In this document: piece after piece, positions 21,678 to 32,879 of the stretch
Numbering within the stretch: the first letter of the stretch is position 1
How the letters are laid out: the number at the start of each line of letters is the position of its first letter
Program-made: the position numbers and the translations under genes
The notes under the pieces: model-generated
Database searches by the model: none
What the model was told of the DNA's origin: nothing
Seen by the model: only the letters and a program-made list of their open reading frames with translations
Source: Phytopythium helicoides
Lineage: Eukaryota; Oomycota; Peronosporomycetes; Pythiales; Pythiaceae
Length of the DNA stretch: 64,000 nucleotides
Direction: 5' to 3'
NCBI GenBank assembly: GCA_024867545.1
Contig: JANFNE010000019.1
Span: forward strand, 558,001-622,000

Positions 21678-23987
21678 TCAAGAGCGAGTCTGCACAACCT
21701 TGGATCGCTTGTTGGTAGAGGCGTCTGCTTTTGAAGCGTGAGGAGTGCTGTCCTCGGAAAAGCTCTGCACGCCATCCTTCCCTTTATCTTCCTCCGGCCC
21801 GCGCTTCTTTTGCGTCTGCTTGCGCTTTTCGCACCGATCGGCGGCCTCCCGCACCCACTCTGGAATGCTGGAGCGCGTCACGTGGTCGACCTCCATGTCC
21901 ATACCGTCCTGACGATGCTCCCACTGATCCACGTAGACTGCAAAGTCCCGGATGACGCCTGTGAGGTCAACCTCGTGAGCACCACCACCACCACCAGTTG
22001 CAGAACGCGCCTTGACACTGTGGAAGGTAAGTGCCACGAAGAACCACGATGTATGCACCTCCGCTCCCTCGCCGTCGTCCTTCTGCTCAACAAAGTCGAA
22101 GAAGCGCGCAAACGGGTAGATGCGTATCTCTGGAAGTGCCTCCAACCTGAAAACGGACAGCACGAAGTAAGCATTCGAATCAAACTTCTCGCAGATAGTT
22201 TACTCCCACCGCAAAAAGAGGTGCCGGAGTCGGGACTCAACCCATCCAAACCACCCTCCAAACTGCTCGGCGCTTCGTGCCGTGATCTGAACTCGGAGGA
22301 AATGCTTCGACCTGGCGCTCCAACAACTCACAATTTAAGCTACAACGAGCAATTTCACGAGGGTGTGATCAACCAACCTGTCAAAAAACGACGGGCTCAT
22401 GAACAACTTCGCCCATGGTGCCTTCTAAAAAGTGTAAACCGGTCGTCAGAGCATTGTACTGTATATACAATGACAACAGCAATGCAGAAAGCAAACCTTG
22501 GCTTCGATTTCGAGCGATCGCGTAAATCCCTTGGCAAACTCCGCCTTCAGTATCCGCATCGTGGATGGCATGACGTTGTACGACGAATTCATTGCAGGAT
22601 ATGCAGGTGTGATAATCGGCATCACATGCAAACGGTCGCGAGGATTGGTTTTCGGGTTCCAGACCTGTTAATGATGCATCAGAAGCAAGTCGTTAATATA
22701 TTCGCCCAAGATTTCGTCGAGAGCAGCAGTGGGCCCTTCATCGAACGGCCTCCGATCGATAGAGTTGACTGACTGCCGCCTCTCCTCGACGATGAACAAA
22801 AAGGAAATAAAATCACCGGAAAAGGCAAGTTCAGCGGATTCGCGGCGACATCCAACAGGATCGGATTCGGCCATGCCCACATTTGGTAGACGCGGAAGAA
22901 GCGCATTAGTTGCGATGATGGAAGCTGGTTTGGATAAAACTGGCAAATGCGTGCAACTAGGATCGCCCAGTTCACCCCGCCCAGAAATCCCAACATATTG
23001 GAGTAGATACCACGTATCTGAAGAGTGCGCTGTCAGATATCACAAACGCACTTCATACGCCAACAGCTGATTGTACCTTTGCCCAATGCTTGACTGCCAC
23101 CAGCGTGATGCGAAAGGTTTCGTAGTGAGGTACGAGCTGCATGATCCGCTCCGTCACACGCACGCCGTTACAGCTTCTCACCTATTTAGTCGTGGTAACA
23201 CTCTTATTGTTAGAGTAATTATCGAGCCAACCCAGCAATTAACGAACCGATTGATCGTCCAGGTCGCGCAAAATGTTATCGTCCAGGATGTCGAGTGTGC
23301 TAGGAATGCTATCCATGTTGAGAGCAGCAAAGAGTAGGTCGACTTGAATCCCATCAATCTTCATCTTGATGACTGGGACAAAACTTACAATTGGGAAAAC
23401 ACAGCAATCGCGTCAATCAAATCTCCCCTGATGCGATCGCATTCCATTTGCACGCACGCGTCACTGATCACGCGCACGTCCGCAATGCTGGGCGTTGCCT
23501 CAAGCAGAATGGGCGCCTTCTGAAAAAAGCTAGAGCGCGTGCAATGTCGTGGAGCGATACAGAGCCTGTACGTCGAATCTCAAAGTTAGACTCGCTGAAC
23601 ACCATTAGTCCAAGAAAACAGCAACACACGCGTCAATGTCCGCGTCTGGGCTGTGGGCTCCAAGTCTGTACGAGCCGAAGGTCCGTAGTTGCACAAGCTT
23701 GCTGGCGGCTTCGTCCTCACTCATGCTCGCGAGCCCCTCGTGCACCGCATACTCCTGCAAAATGGCTCCGAGCTTCTCCATTACAGCCTCTCTTTTCGCC
23801 GCCTCGCGCTCAGTCTCGTACAGCCCAAAGCGTCTGAAGACCATCGAATCGACGCATACAACTCTATCGTTAGCCCGTCATCACTGCAAACGGCAGCACA
23901 CCGAATTTACTCGAGCGAGGCCAGCAGTTCGTCGTTAAGCCGCTTGTCGTCGTCCGTTGGGCCCGCGAGCGACAGCGGCTGCGTCAT
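21678..23987 (-). CDS. Nuclear poly(A) polymerase
   Basis: Adds poly(A) tails to mRNA in the nucleus. Ten exons: 23911-23987, 23630-23863, 23458-23565, 23248-23383, 23077-23181, 22817-23017, 22497-22664, 22378-22421, 22204-22311, 21678-22146. Landmarks: [18 protein letters not shown] with the first two catalytic Asp, [14 protein letters not shown] with the third, then [54 protein letters not shown]. The RNA-binding domain follows, and a short Lys-rich C-terminus ([12 protein letters not shown]) probably serves as a nuclear signal. Every exon junction keeps the frame with canonical GT..AG, and no frame break was needed. Intron 6 is the longest (152 nt). It is head-to-head with WDR89. Confidence 0.93.
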
Positions 23988-24268
23988 TTTCGCTGCTTCC
24001 AACGCGTCGCGCGACTACCGAGACATTAGCCACAGTGTCGGGTGAGTTTGGGGCTCATAGCGCGCATGCAGAGCGCTCGGCGAGTGCCTGAAGCGCGCCA
24101 TCGCACCTTCGTAGCTGCTCGCGTCGCGCTGAGTGCGTCAAGCGGCCGTTATCTCTGTTTTCAGCCAATCAAATACCTCAAAAAGAAATTTGTCAATCTT
24201 TGATTGGACGAAAAAGCGCAGATTCCGCAGCCAGCCAATGCGCCACCTCATTATCAGAAGCGGCGGAG
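23988..24268. promoter_or_regulatory. Bidirectional promoter poly(A) polymerase / WDR89, three CCAAT boxes
   Basis: 281 bp. CCAAT at 24165-24169 inside TTTTCAGCCAAT (24158-24169), ATTGG at 24203-24207, CCAAT at 24235-24239. Same architecture as the promoters at 10.5 and 20.2 kb. Confidence 0.7.
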
Positions 24269-25542
24269 ATGCGGGCAGCGCTGGGCTCTGGAGGCCTCGC
24301 GCTCGCGCAGACGGCGGTCGTGTACTTCGGCGCGGGCGGCGACGCGCTCGTGGCCAATCCGGACGACGAGTTTGACTACGAATACGTGCTGGACTGGTGC
24401 GCGGCGGCCGCGTGGGGCGATTGCAGGGCGGAATGACACACTGACGACTGGCGAATGCGGCGCAGCAAGCCGACGGCCCAGGGCTCCGCGCTGTCGCTGG
24501 CACTCTCCACTAGATCGGTGCAATTGCGCGCGCCAGAGACGCTGGCTTTGCAGCACGAGGTGGGAACATGTTCGTTATTGTCTGCAGGAGAGATGTGAAA
24601 CGCTAAAGTGGCTCATTAACGCAGTTCCACGCACACAACAGCACCATCCACGAGCTGTGGGCGTCGCCGACGACCCCGTGGCACATTGCGACGTGCTCGA
24701 GTGACGAGACAGTCAAGTTCTGGGACGTGCGCTCGCCGCTGCCGGCGCTGGTCGTGCCCATCGGCAGCGAGGCGTGGAGTCTGGATGTTGGATGCGGCGA
24801 GACGCTACTGGCAGTGGGCACGGACGAGATTGCACACTTCTTTGACGTGCGAGCCGGTGGCAAGAAGCTAGGAGAGTATGGCGAATGCCACATCGACGCT
24901 ATTACCAAAGTGCGCTTCCACCCGACACAACCGGCGTTCGTGGTCACGGCGTCCGAGGACGGCGTCGTGTGCTTTTCAGACTGCCGTATTCCGGATGAGG
25001 ACGACGCTCTTGAGTCCATCATCAACGTCGAGAGCGCCGTCACAACTATCGGGTTCTTTGGTCCGCAGCGAGAAAATATTTTCTGCCTGACAGGTACCGA
25101 GACGCTGGACTTGTGGAACCTGCAGACTGCCGAACGCATCCACCACTACGACCGCATCCGCGATGACTGCAACGACAACGGCATCCCCACAGACTATTTA
25201 ATCGACTGCGTGTTTGACGACGCGTCGGGCGAGCTTTTTCTGCTCGCAGGAAACCACGGAGGTGATATTAACGTTGTCAGCATCGGAGGCGCCGCGAATG
25301 GCCAGCTCCAGCACGCGGCAACGCTCAAAGGCGGACATAAGGCGTGCGTTCGATGTGTTTACTACGATGCCGGACGCAAGACCCTCTACTCGGGAGGAGA
25401 AGACACGAGATTGTGCAAGTGGTCTCAGCCCTCTGCAATGAATGTTGCATCTGCCGCTGGTACCTCATCATGGGGTCCCAAAGCTGGTGGTCTTGACCCC
25501 GCAGGAATCAAGAAGGCACGGAAATCTTCACGCCCATACTAA
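24269..25542 (+). CDS. WDR89-like WD40 repeat protein
   Basis: Beta-propeller scaffold related to WDR89; cellular role poorly known. Exons 24269-24396, 24466-24559, 24625-25542. WD repeats are recognisable: HNSTIHELWASP followed by SSDETVKFWDVR; HIDAITKVRFHP followed by TASEDGVVCFSD; a divergent one at TGTETLDLWN; and GHKACVRCVYYD followed by SGGEDTRLCKWS. The phrase ITKVRFHPTQP and the sequence DEDDALESIINV resemble WDR89 rather than other WD proteins. The exon 2 acceptor at 24465 was chosen because it joins phase 2 to the repeat frame; an earlier AG at 24426 runs into a stop. The tail is basic (KKARKSSRPY). Confidence 0.85.
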
Positions 25543-25984
25543 CCCAAGATGCTGGCAATTGCGAATGCGACGGATCCTTCTAAAACGCTGACCCCGGATC
25601 AGAACTTGGATCTTCATCGCACCTTGCAGATGTCACAACCTTCACAAATATAGACGCTGTTGCCAATCGATTCGTCTCGCAATGATAGTTTCACCCTCTT
25701 GACTTCTTCAAGCACGCGCAAAAAAGATGTTGCCCAAGCAGTTTCGGGATGTTCTATTTCCACTGGCTCGGTTGGTTTTTTCCTCGCCGTCTTGCCGTCG
25801 ATCGGTTTTGGTGCTGGAAGGGCTCGCTTTCAAATTGGCATTTTCGACTTGCAGCTCGCGTGCAGCAAGCAGGTGGGCTCGTACTTGACTAGTCTTCGTA
25901 GTAAATACTAGCCCACAAGCTGATCATCTCCGCTGGTGGGATTCGAAAGCAGCTCTCAACAGTTATCCTATCTCCCCCGTCAAT
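25543..25984. other. Intergenic region before the CaM kinase
   Basis: About 440 bp between two same-strand genes. I see no gene; it is AT-richer than its neighbours and presumably holds the WDR89 3' end and the kinase promoter. Confidence 0.5.
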
Positions 25985-27281
25985 ATGACTGGAATCATCA
26001 AGAAGGTGACTGAGTTCTACAAGAAGGACGAGTGCACGAAGTACTACAAGCTCGGCAAGACGCTTGGAACGTAAGTTGGTTGGTTCAGGCGTAGTGGTGA
26101 ACAGTTGTTTGCTAAAGAAATATCGTTGACTCTTTGTGGGGAAATCAATGCAGTGGAAGTTTTGCGACAGTGAAGAGCGCCTATCAGCAAAGCCGACAAC
26201 TCGCACTGGGCAGTCAAGTGCATCGATAAGGCGAGCCTGTCCGCTGAGGATGAAGAGGCGCTTCGTGTCGAAGTCGAGGTGCTGCAGCTCGTGGACCACC
26301 CAAATATTGTCAAGCTCAAGGAGGTATTCGACTGCCAAAAAACTTTCTACATGGTCATGGAAGAGATGAGCGGTGGTGAGCTCTTTGACCGCATCGTTGA
26401 GAAAGAAAAGTACTCCGAGAAGGAGGCAAGTGTTGTCGTGGAGAAGCTCGCCCGCGCGCTGCTGTACTGCCATGCAAAGGGAATTGCACACCGTGATCTC
26501 AAGCCCGAGAACCTGTTGTACCAGTCAACCGACCCCGATGCCGAGATCAAGATAGCCGACTTTGGTCTCGCCAAGCTGGTGAAGGGCGACTCTCTCATGC
26601 AGACAGCGTGCGGTACTCCTGGATATGTTGCTCCGGAGATCCTTGAGGGTCGTCCCTACGGTGCTGAAGTCGACATGTGGAGTCTCGGAGTCATCACCTA
26701 TATCCTGTGAGTGTACTTGCTGCTTATGTGAGCTTCTGTATTCGAGGTCTGATTTTCTACCCACTCATTAGGCTTTGCGGCTTTCCGCCGTTCTACGACG
26801 AGAACAACGCGGCGCTGTTTGCGTCCATCAAGTCGGGAGTCTTCGATTTCCCTAGTCCGTACTGGGACTGCGTCTCGGCGTCAGCCAAGGATCTAATTTC
26901 GCGCCTGCTGGTCGTGGACCCGAAGAAGCGCTTTACGGCACAGCAAGTGCTCGACCACCCGTGGGTGTCGGTATGTCTTCCGTTTCGATTTCCTTCTCGA
27001 TCACACCAGCAAAGCTGATCATCTCTAACTTTTTGTTCTAACTCCAGGAAATTCACAACGTCAGCGACGAGGAACTGCCGCACTTCACGGCCGAGATGAA
27101 GCGCTACAATGCCCGGCGCCGCTTCCGTGCTGGTATTATGGCGGCCAAGACCATCAGCTCGCTCTCGGTCAGCTCCGTCAAGAAGCGTACGAGCTCCACC
27201 GATGTCGGTCACGCTGCGACAGCACTGCGTGCTGCATCTATCGCGGCGCCTTCATCGGCTGCAGAGGAAAAGGGACAGTAG
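25985..27281 (+). CDS. Calcium/calmodulin-dependent protein kinase (CaMKI-like)
   Basis: Ser/Thr kinase of the CAMK group, cytosolic. Exons 25985-26070, 26154-26706, 26772-26970, 27048-27281. Motifs: LGKTLGTGSFATVKSAY (the G-loop spans intron 1), AVKCIDKASL, HPNIVKL, HRDLKPENLLY, DFGLAKLV, CGTPGYVAPE, then PWVS. The C-terminal segment with YNARRRFRAGI is the type of basic amphipathic helix that binds calmodulin in CaMKI. The frame breaks in exon 2 at 26185: an extra C after GCCTAT; ignoring it restores the sequence between the G-loop and the AVK lysine. Both sides are highly conserved, so the gene is unlikely to be dead. It converges on the M28 peptidase gene with about 105 bp between. Confidence 0.9.
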
Positions 27282-27387
27282 GATATGGCTAGCCCTCCGA
27301 GCGATAGGGTGCTTTCGAACTGCAGCTTGGTATTTTTTTATCTTCTTGATTCTGGTTTAGGCTGGTTGTGTTTTCATTTCATGATAT

Positions 27388-29679
27388 CTACGCCTTGAGA
27401 ATGAAGTCTACTGCGCTAGACACGACACGAGTAACCTCATCAACTTGGGCCTGAACGAGTTCGGCCGAGTCACGGAACGCAATGGCATCTGCGATACCCG
27501 GGAACGAAGTTCCGGCATATCCTTCAAAGAAGCCAGGTCCAAAGACGACGTGCTTGTACCATGGACGGTGTGGCAAACCGGCGTCCGAGAGGAAGTAGCG
27601 CTCGAGCTGCACAAGCTTGTCATTCCAGAAGGCCGTGCGCTCGGAGTCGCTCGAGTTTTCTGCAATGAAAGTTGAGATACTGGACTGCATGGCAGACGCA
27701 GCGACCTCGAAGCGAGAGACAGCGTTGTGAAGATCGTCGAAGTTGACAGAAGCATTGACGCCCTGCTCCAAGAGCAGTGTAGCGACCTGCTGCTCAAGCC
27801 CCGCAAGCTGCTCGCGCATGACAAGAGCATAGGTCGAGTAGTCGAGCGAAAGAACCTTATCATCCGCAAGCCGAAGTGCCACGAGCGACCACCAGCGAGC
27901 AAGCGCCTCATGCGTGGAGTAGCTCGGGTCGCCTACCGTTTCCGAGTACATCAGACTGTCCATGGAGCTGTGGTACGTGCCGTACACCGCGTACGAGTTC
28001 ATGAACAGCAAGTTAGCAGATACGACACCAAGGTGCTGGTAGAACGCCGTGAAGTCGGATCCCGATCCCAGCAGCGTCACGAGATTGTCTGGCGCAAGGG
28101 CTCCCATAGCAGCGACTGTTGCCGCCGGAAGAGCCTTCTGCTGCTTGACCCACTGCTCGTAGAGCGAGGTTTCCGTCTCGTCGCCGTTGAAAATGTTAGC
28201 GGGAACACGCTTGGCTGTCTCCACCAGCAGCGATGCAATGGCAGGGCTACCACCAGCCATGACCAGGTTTCCCAGGAATGCGTCAACATTGATGTATGCA
28301 ATCGCGTGCTCCTTCAACTCGTTTGCGTGGTCTTCAGCCCACTCCGTGCTTCCAAGAAGACCAAACTCCTCGCCATCCCACGACGCAAACTTGATCGTCC
28401 GGCGAGGCTGCCAGCCATTCTGCACGAGCTCACCGAACACGCGAGCAATCTCGAGCATGACCGAGGACCCGCTGTTGGGGTCGATGGCACCGCAGGTCCA
28501 CGCGTCGCGATGGTTGCCAATCACCACCACCTTTTCAGGCTCTTCGCGACCAGGAATCGTGCCAACAACGTTCCAGATGGGGCCAACGAAGTTGGCAATG
28601 TCAAGGTCCAAGTTGATAACGACGGCATCATCTCCAGAAGTGACGCCTGCGTGGTAGCCATCCTCGAACGAGAGACCGCCTTGCCACAGTTCTGGCACGC
28701 GAGCTCCCTTGAGAGCTGCGAGGATATGCTTCGCCTGGCCGTAGCTCAGTGCCATGGCTGGAATATGCGGAATCGACTTGGCATCTTCATACGCAAGGCG
28801 ATCAGCTTCCACTGTGGCAGCCCAGCCAGGCGTGAGCGGGTCACCGCCAGCTAGAGAGAGGTATTGCACAGATCCTCGTTGGAACGAGTCCTCGGGACGC
28901 CAGTATCCTTCGGGGTAGACTGGTCCGCGAACGAATCCGTCGTCCTTCGGGTCCGAGTAGATGATGACGCCGGCCATGCCTCGAGCTTCAGCGTCCATGA
29001 CCTTGAGACCGCGGAAGTTGCCACCATAGCGCACCATGGCAATCTTGCCCTCGAGGCTCACGTTCTGCGCCTCCAGCCAGTCAAAGTCAGCCGGGCGACC
29101 GAAGTTGGCGTACACCACAGGAGCCGTGACGTTGCCAGCACCGGCGTAGGTGAGGAACGAGCCCGGCCAGAGCTTGGCGTTGGTCGTGCACGCGTCATCC
29201 GGGATTGAGCCCTCGGTCAGATTGAGCTCACGAGCCACAGACGGAGGCGAGACGATGGCGAGGCGCTGGGAACGCGGCGACGACAGCAATGGGTAGTACT
29301 CGCTGATCTCGGCCGACACGCCGAACGACTCGAGCTGCTTGGCAGTGTACAGGGCCGTCTCGTGGTCTTCGGGCGTGCCGCACACATGAGGAGTGGCCGT
29401 GTACGCGTGGAGGAACTCGCGGATGCGGGAGCGGTCGACGGCAGCAATCACGTCGGCCTCAATGTCGCTCTCAGACCGGATAGGCGAGCTCTGCTTGGAC
29501 TCGATGCGAACCGAAGTCGACGATGGCGAGTGAGAGGAGAAGGTAGCATAGGCAGCCACGACGCCAACGACCGCGACCACAGCGAGCGCTCTCTTTGCAA
29601 CCCGAAGTCGGTTGGCGTGAGTCTCGACCTGCTCGGCCCTGGAGCCCTCGGGCTGCCCGTTGAACGTGCCGTACGCCAT
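27388..29679 (-). CDS. Type II membrane M28 peptidase (glutamate carboxypeptidase II-like), copy 1
   Basis: Zinc peptidase of family M28B with PA, peptidase and dimerisation domains, like GCPII/NAALADase. The start at 29679 (MAYGTF) gives a short cytosolic tail and a signal anchor (RALAVVAVVGVVAAYATF). Metal ligands: His and Asp in GNHRDAW and AIDPNSG, Glu-Glu in DGEEFGLLGSTEW, Asp in YINVDAF, His in YHSSMDS. The PA domain is seen at GKIAMVRYGGNFRGLKV. One exon, 763 residues, many N-glycosylation sites. It is a clear paralogue of 53611-55818; that copy has a cleavable signal instead of an anchor. Probably trims peptides outside the cell or in the secretory lumen. Confidence 0.93.
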   Translation of the reverse strand: MAYGTFNGQPEGSRAEQVETHANRLRVAKRALAVVAVVGVVAAYATFSSHSPSSTSVRIESKQSSPIRSESDIEADVIAAVDRSRIREFLHAYTATPHVCGTPEDHETALYTAKQLESFGVSAEISEYYPLLSSPRSQRLAIVSPPSVARELNLTEGSIPDDACTTNAKLWPGSFLTYAGAGNVTAPVVYANFGRPADFDWLEAQNVSLEGKIAMVRYGGNFRGLKVMDAEARGMAGVIIYSDPKDDGFVRGPVYPEGYWRPEDSFQRGSVQYLSLAGGDPLTPGWAATVEADRLAYEDAKSIPHIPAMALSYGQAKHILAALKGARVPELWQGGLSFEDGYHAGVTSGDDAVVINLDLDIANFVGPIWNVVGTIPGREEPEKVVVIGNHRDAWTCGAIDPNSGSSVMLEIARVFGELVQNGWQPRRTIKFASWDGEEFGLLGSTEWAEDHANELKEHAIAYINVDAFLGNLVMAGGSPAIASLLVETAKRVPANIFNGDETETSLYEQWVKQQKALPAATVAAMGALAPDNLVTLLGSGSDFTAFYQHLGVVSANLLFMNSYAVYGTYHSSMDSLMYSETVGDPSYSTHEALARWWSLVALRLADDKVLSLDYSTYALVMREQLAGLEQQVATLLLEQGVNASVNFDDLHNAVSRFEVAASAMQSSISTFIAENSSDSERTAFWNDKLVQLERYFLSDAGLPHRPWYKHVVFGPGFFEGYAGTSFPGIADAIAFRDSAELVQAQVDEVTRVVSSAVDFILKA

Positions 29680-30306
29680 GGCTGCTGACCGCTGGACGGA
29701 GAGAAGGCGAATGAGCGTGGTGTCTCCGCGCTCATTTCCACTGCCTGGCCAGCAGCGGGAATTGCAGCACACATCAACTTCGGATGTGTCTCCTGTGGTT
29801 CACAAGTCTCCATATGAGTGTATCACGTGCACAGACATGGTGCGTGGCAACGTGCAAAGGCAGGACTAACTGGTCCGGGTGATCATCTATAAAGAGCGTG
29901 AGTTCCGGATCCCCGGGGATAATCCCGTGTCGGTTCTCCATTCGATTGCATGCATCAAGCAACTGGCTTGCAGGTCTGCTCACTCATCTAGCTACTGCTT
30001 GCTCGCGTACGCAAACAACCAGAGCCACGATGAAAACTTCATGACAGGAGGAAATGCACAAGCCACAGACGATCGATGAACCACTTGATTCACTTGAAAG
30101 GATGATCGTCTTGAAGGCCTGAGGCGGTCCAGCGACCCCTGCGATGTGAGGCATTCTCAGAAACCCGCACCGAGTCCGACAAGAAAATGCGATGCCGAGT
30201 CGCTATAGATAGCGGTGGTCATTCACACAAAAGAACGCGCTGGCAAGTTGCAGCTCGTTCAAATCCCGTGTTGCCACTTGGAAACGGGCGGCAGCAAGGG
30301 CACGCC
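29680..30306. other. Intergenic region between divergent M28 peptidase and arrestin genes
   Basis: About 630 bp with no recognisable gene. Presumed promoters for both genes; no CCAAT cluster of the kind seen in the four housekeeping pairs. Confidence 0.5.
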
Positions 30307-31495
30307 ATGGCGCAGACGTCAGGCGAGGGCGTCGTCGGATCGATCGCCATCGAGCTCGACAGAAAGAGCTATGCACCAGGAGATACTGTCTCGGGCTCGG
30401 TCTTGCTCACGGCACTAGAGCCCATTCGCGCCAAAGAGCGTAGGATGAAATCGAGGATGAACGCTTGGACAAAATGCCAAACGTGGCTGACTAACATCTC
30501 GATTGGTGATACTGGCAGCGTTGGCTGTCGTCATCACGGGAAAGGAGCTCGTTCAGTGGGATGAGGCGGACTCGACTTCAGCAAACCAGGACAACAGCTT
30601 TCTCAACCACAAGGTTGGACTGAATCGCACAAAGTGTACAGTGGTGAAAGCATTCGCTGACATGGTCCATCATCGCCTGCAGATAATCCTGACGCCGAAT
30701 GTCACAAACTACAGCCCAGGGGAGTCGGCGTTTCTGTTCAAGTTCGAGCTGCCGCCAGCATCGGCTGTGCCTCCGAGCTTTCTTGTCACTGATTTTTACT
30801 CGGGCAAAATCGAGAGGCTGCACGCCGAGATCAAATACGCTGCAACAGTGTGGCTTACAGCAGCGGACCGAGCTTCAGTGGCGTACCTGACTGCGACCGA
30901 GGCATTCAAAGTTGTGATTTCACCCCAGCAGCTGGACCCGCCTGTGCGAGCTTTTGAAGTGTCTGCCTCGGAGCGAATCCGATTTCTTTGTTGTGTCCAT
31001 CGAGGAGGGCTTCATGTAACCTCATCGACACCCAAGGACGTGTTCATGTCCGGCGAGACGATCAACTTGCAATGCCATGTTGATAATCGCGTATCAAAAA
31101 CTCCAATCAAGCGCATAACGATCGAGCTAGTGCAAGATCTTGGGCTACGCAACCAGGACAGCCCAACTCCACTGCATATCAGCCGAAGTATCACGAAAGT
31201 CGAGTTTGGAGGTCCACCTCCTGGTGAGACTTGGGAACAAGTGATATCCATTCCAACGATCGAGAACGGGACTTCATTTTCGTCCGAACAGCCTCAGCAA
31301 AATCAAATGCGACCTCTGGATCCTTGTGTGGCAGCCAAGTTCTTTTCGTGCTCCTACCGACTGGTAGTTCGGTGCAAGCCCTTGGCAAGTCGGAGCGTTC
31401 GTATGGAACTTCCAGTTCGGATCGTGCATTCATCCAAGCCAGTGTCGCCAAACGGCGTTATCCTTGATGTTGGACGCACAAGTGGGGCCAGGTGA
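30307..31495 (+). CDS. Arrestin-fold protein 1 (alpha-arrestin/ARRDC-like)
   Basis: Predicted trafficking adaptor. Exon 1 30307-30439, exon 2 30519-31495. The N-terminal arrestin sandwich begins GSIAIELDRKSYAPGDTVSG and continues LAVVITGKELVQW after the intron (phase 1). It then has LQIILTPNVTNYSPGES and FKFELPPASAVPPSFL. The C-terminal sandwich has SSTPKDVFMSGETINLQCHVDN and YRLVVRC followed by LPVRIV. No PPxY motif is obvious, so recruitment of a HECT ligase is not supported. It is one of four arrestin genes in the window. Confidence 0.85.
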
Positions 31496-31773
31496 AACTA
31501 TTCCATGAGCTCTTTCAAGAATCGTGAGAGAAACGAATCGAGAAATACCAGACTGAAGAGTTCATATAGCACGGCACTACCCGACTGACCGTGGCAAGTC
31601 GATTTTGAGGGTACACAGGCGGGATCCGGGGTGGCAAAAAGCGGATGAAGGAAAGCCGACAGACACGCAACGCACTCGATAGCTAAACAGACCAACAGAA
31701 ACATGAATCGAGTCGATTAACCATTGCATGGCCTGTATTCTGCTGAATTTGGACGATAACAGCACCAGCTAGC

Positions 31774-32672
31774 TTACAGTGCACTGCGCACAATATCCTT
31801 GAACTCGGGCTTGAGTGACGCCCCGCCCACAAGGAAGCCATCCACGTCCGCGAGCGCCAGCAGCTCGACGCAGTTCTTGGCGTTGACCGAGCCGCCGTAG
31901 ATTATGCGGATGTTCTGCGCGACCGTCGCTGAGACGGTGCGGGCAAGCCACTCGCGGAGCTCCTGGTGCGCCTGCTGCGCTTGCGCAGGGGTCGCGACGA
32001 CGCCAGTGCCGATCGCCCAGACCGGCTCGTACGCGATCACGACGCGCTCCCACTCGCTTGGGTCCTTAATGAGCGCAACGAGTGCCGCAGTCTGGCGCTC
32101 GAGCACCTGCTGCGTCTGGTTGGCGCGGCGTTGCTCAAGCGTCTCACCGATACAGAAGATGACCTTGAGCCCCAGGTCAAGCGCGCGCTTGGTCTTCTTG
32201 GCGGCCACTTCGTCCGACTCGCCGTAGTACGCGCGGCGCTCCGAGTGGCCCACGAGCGTCCACTCAATGCCAAAGTCTGTCCACGAACGTGTCAGTAACC
32301 TGCTCAGGCAAGCGAACACTTCGGCAGGAACGAATGCCGCACCGACGAGCTGCTCGGCCGCGATCTCGCCCGTGAAGGCGCCCGTGCCCGTGAGGCTCAC
32401 GTTCTGCGCGCAGACGGCGATGTTGCGCTGCAGCAGTGGCTGCACGAGTCCCAAGTGTAGCGCGGGTGGCGCCACCACCACGTCCACCTTGCGCGCGTCC
32501 ACTTGCGTGGCGTTGAGCACGTCCACGAGGTCGCGCGCCGACTGCTTGGTGCCGTTCTGTCGGTCGCAATCAGCGCGTCACAGCGTCAGAACGCGGAGAG
32601 CAGCGGTGCCAGAGCCTCCAGAGCTGCGCGTACGCATTTCCAGTTGCCGCCGATGAGGAACTTGCGCGCCAT
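31774..32672 (-). CDS. Triosephosphate isomerase
   Basis: Interconverts DHAP and glyceraldehyde-3-phosphate in glycolysis. Exons 32634-32672, 32343-32556, 31774-32276. MARKFLIGGNWKC, then NGTK after the first intron, gives the substrate Asn and Lys. HSERR carries the catalytic His, and the catalytic Glu is in VIAYEPVWAIGTG. Loop 7 and the phosphate site are IRIIYGGSVN and VGGASL. Intron 2 (32277-32342) is 66 nt, a multiple of three without stop codons, so a naive reading retains 22 false residues between QLV and DFGIEWTLVG. There is no presequence and no fused GAPDH domain, so this is the plain cytosolic form. Confidence 0.96.
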
Positions 32673-32879
32673 GGCCGTCCGAGCTCGAAAGAAGAGAAGT
32701 GAGCTGCTCGCAATGACGCACGATGACACGTATACGAACTTGAAGCTACCGGGCGAACAGCTATGACGGCGGCGCGTCACATACCTGGACACTGCATCCA
32801 TTTTATAGAGTTTTACTAGGAAGTGTATGTGGGTGTTTATGGAAATCGTCCGTGAATGGAAGATCGCTGGACGCGTACG

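Noticed and set aside
27727..28854. Plus-strand open frame of 375 codons inside M28 peptidase copy 1
   Set aside because: Antisense shadow with no recognisable domain; the minus-strand gene is certain.
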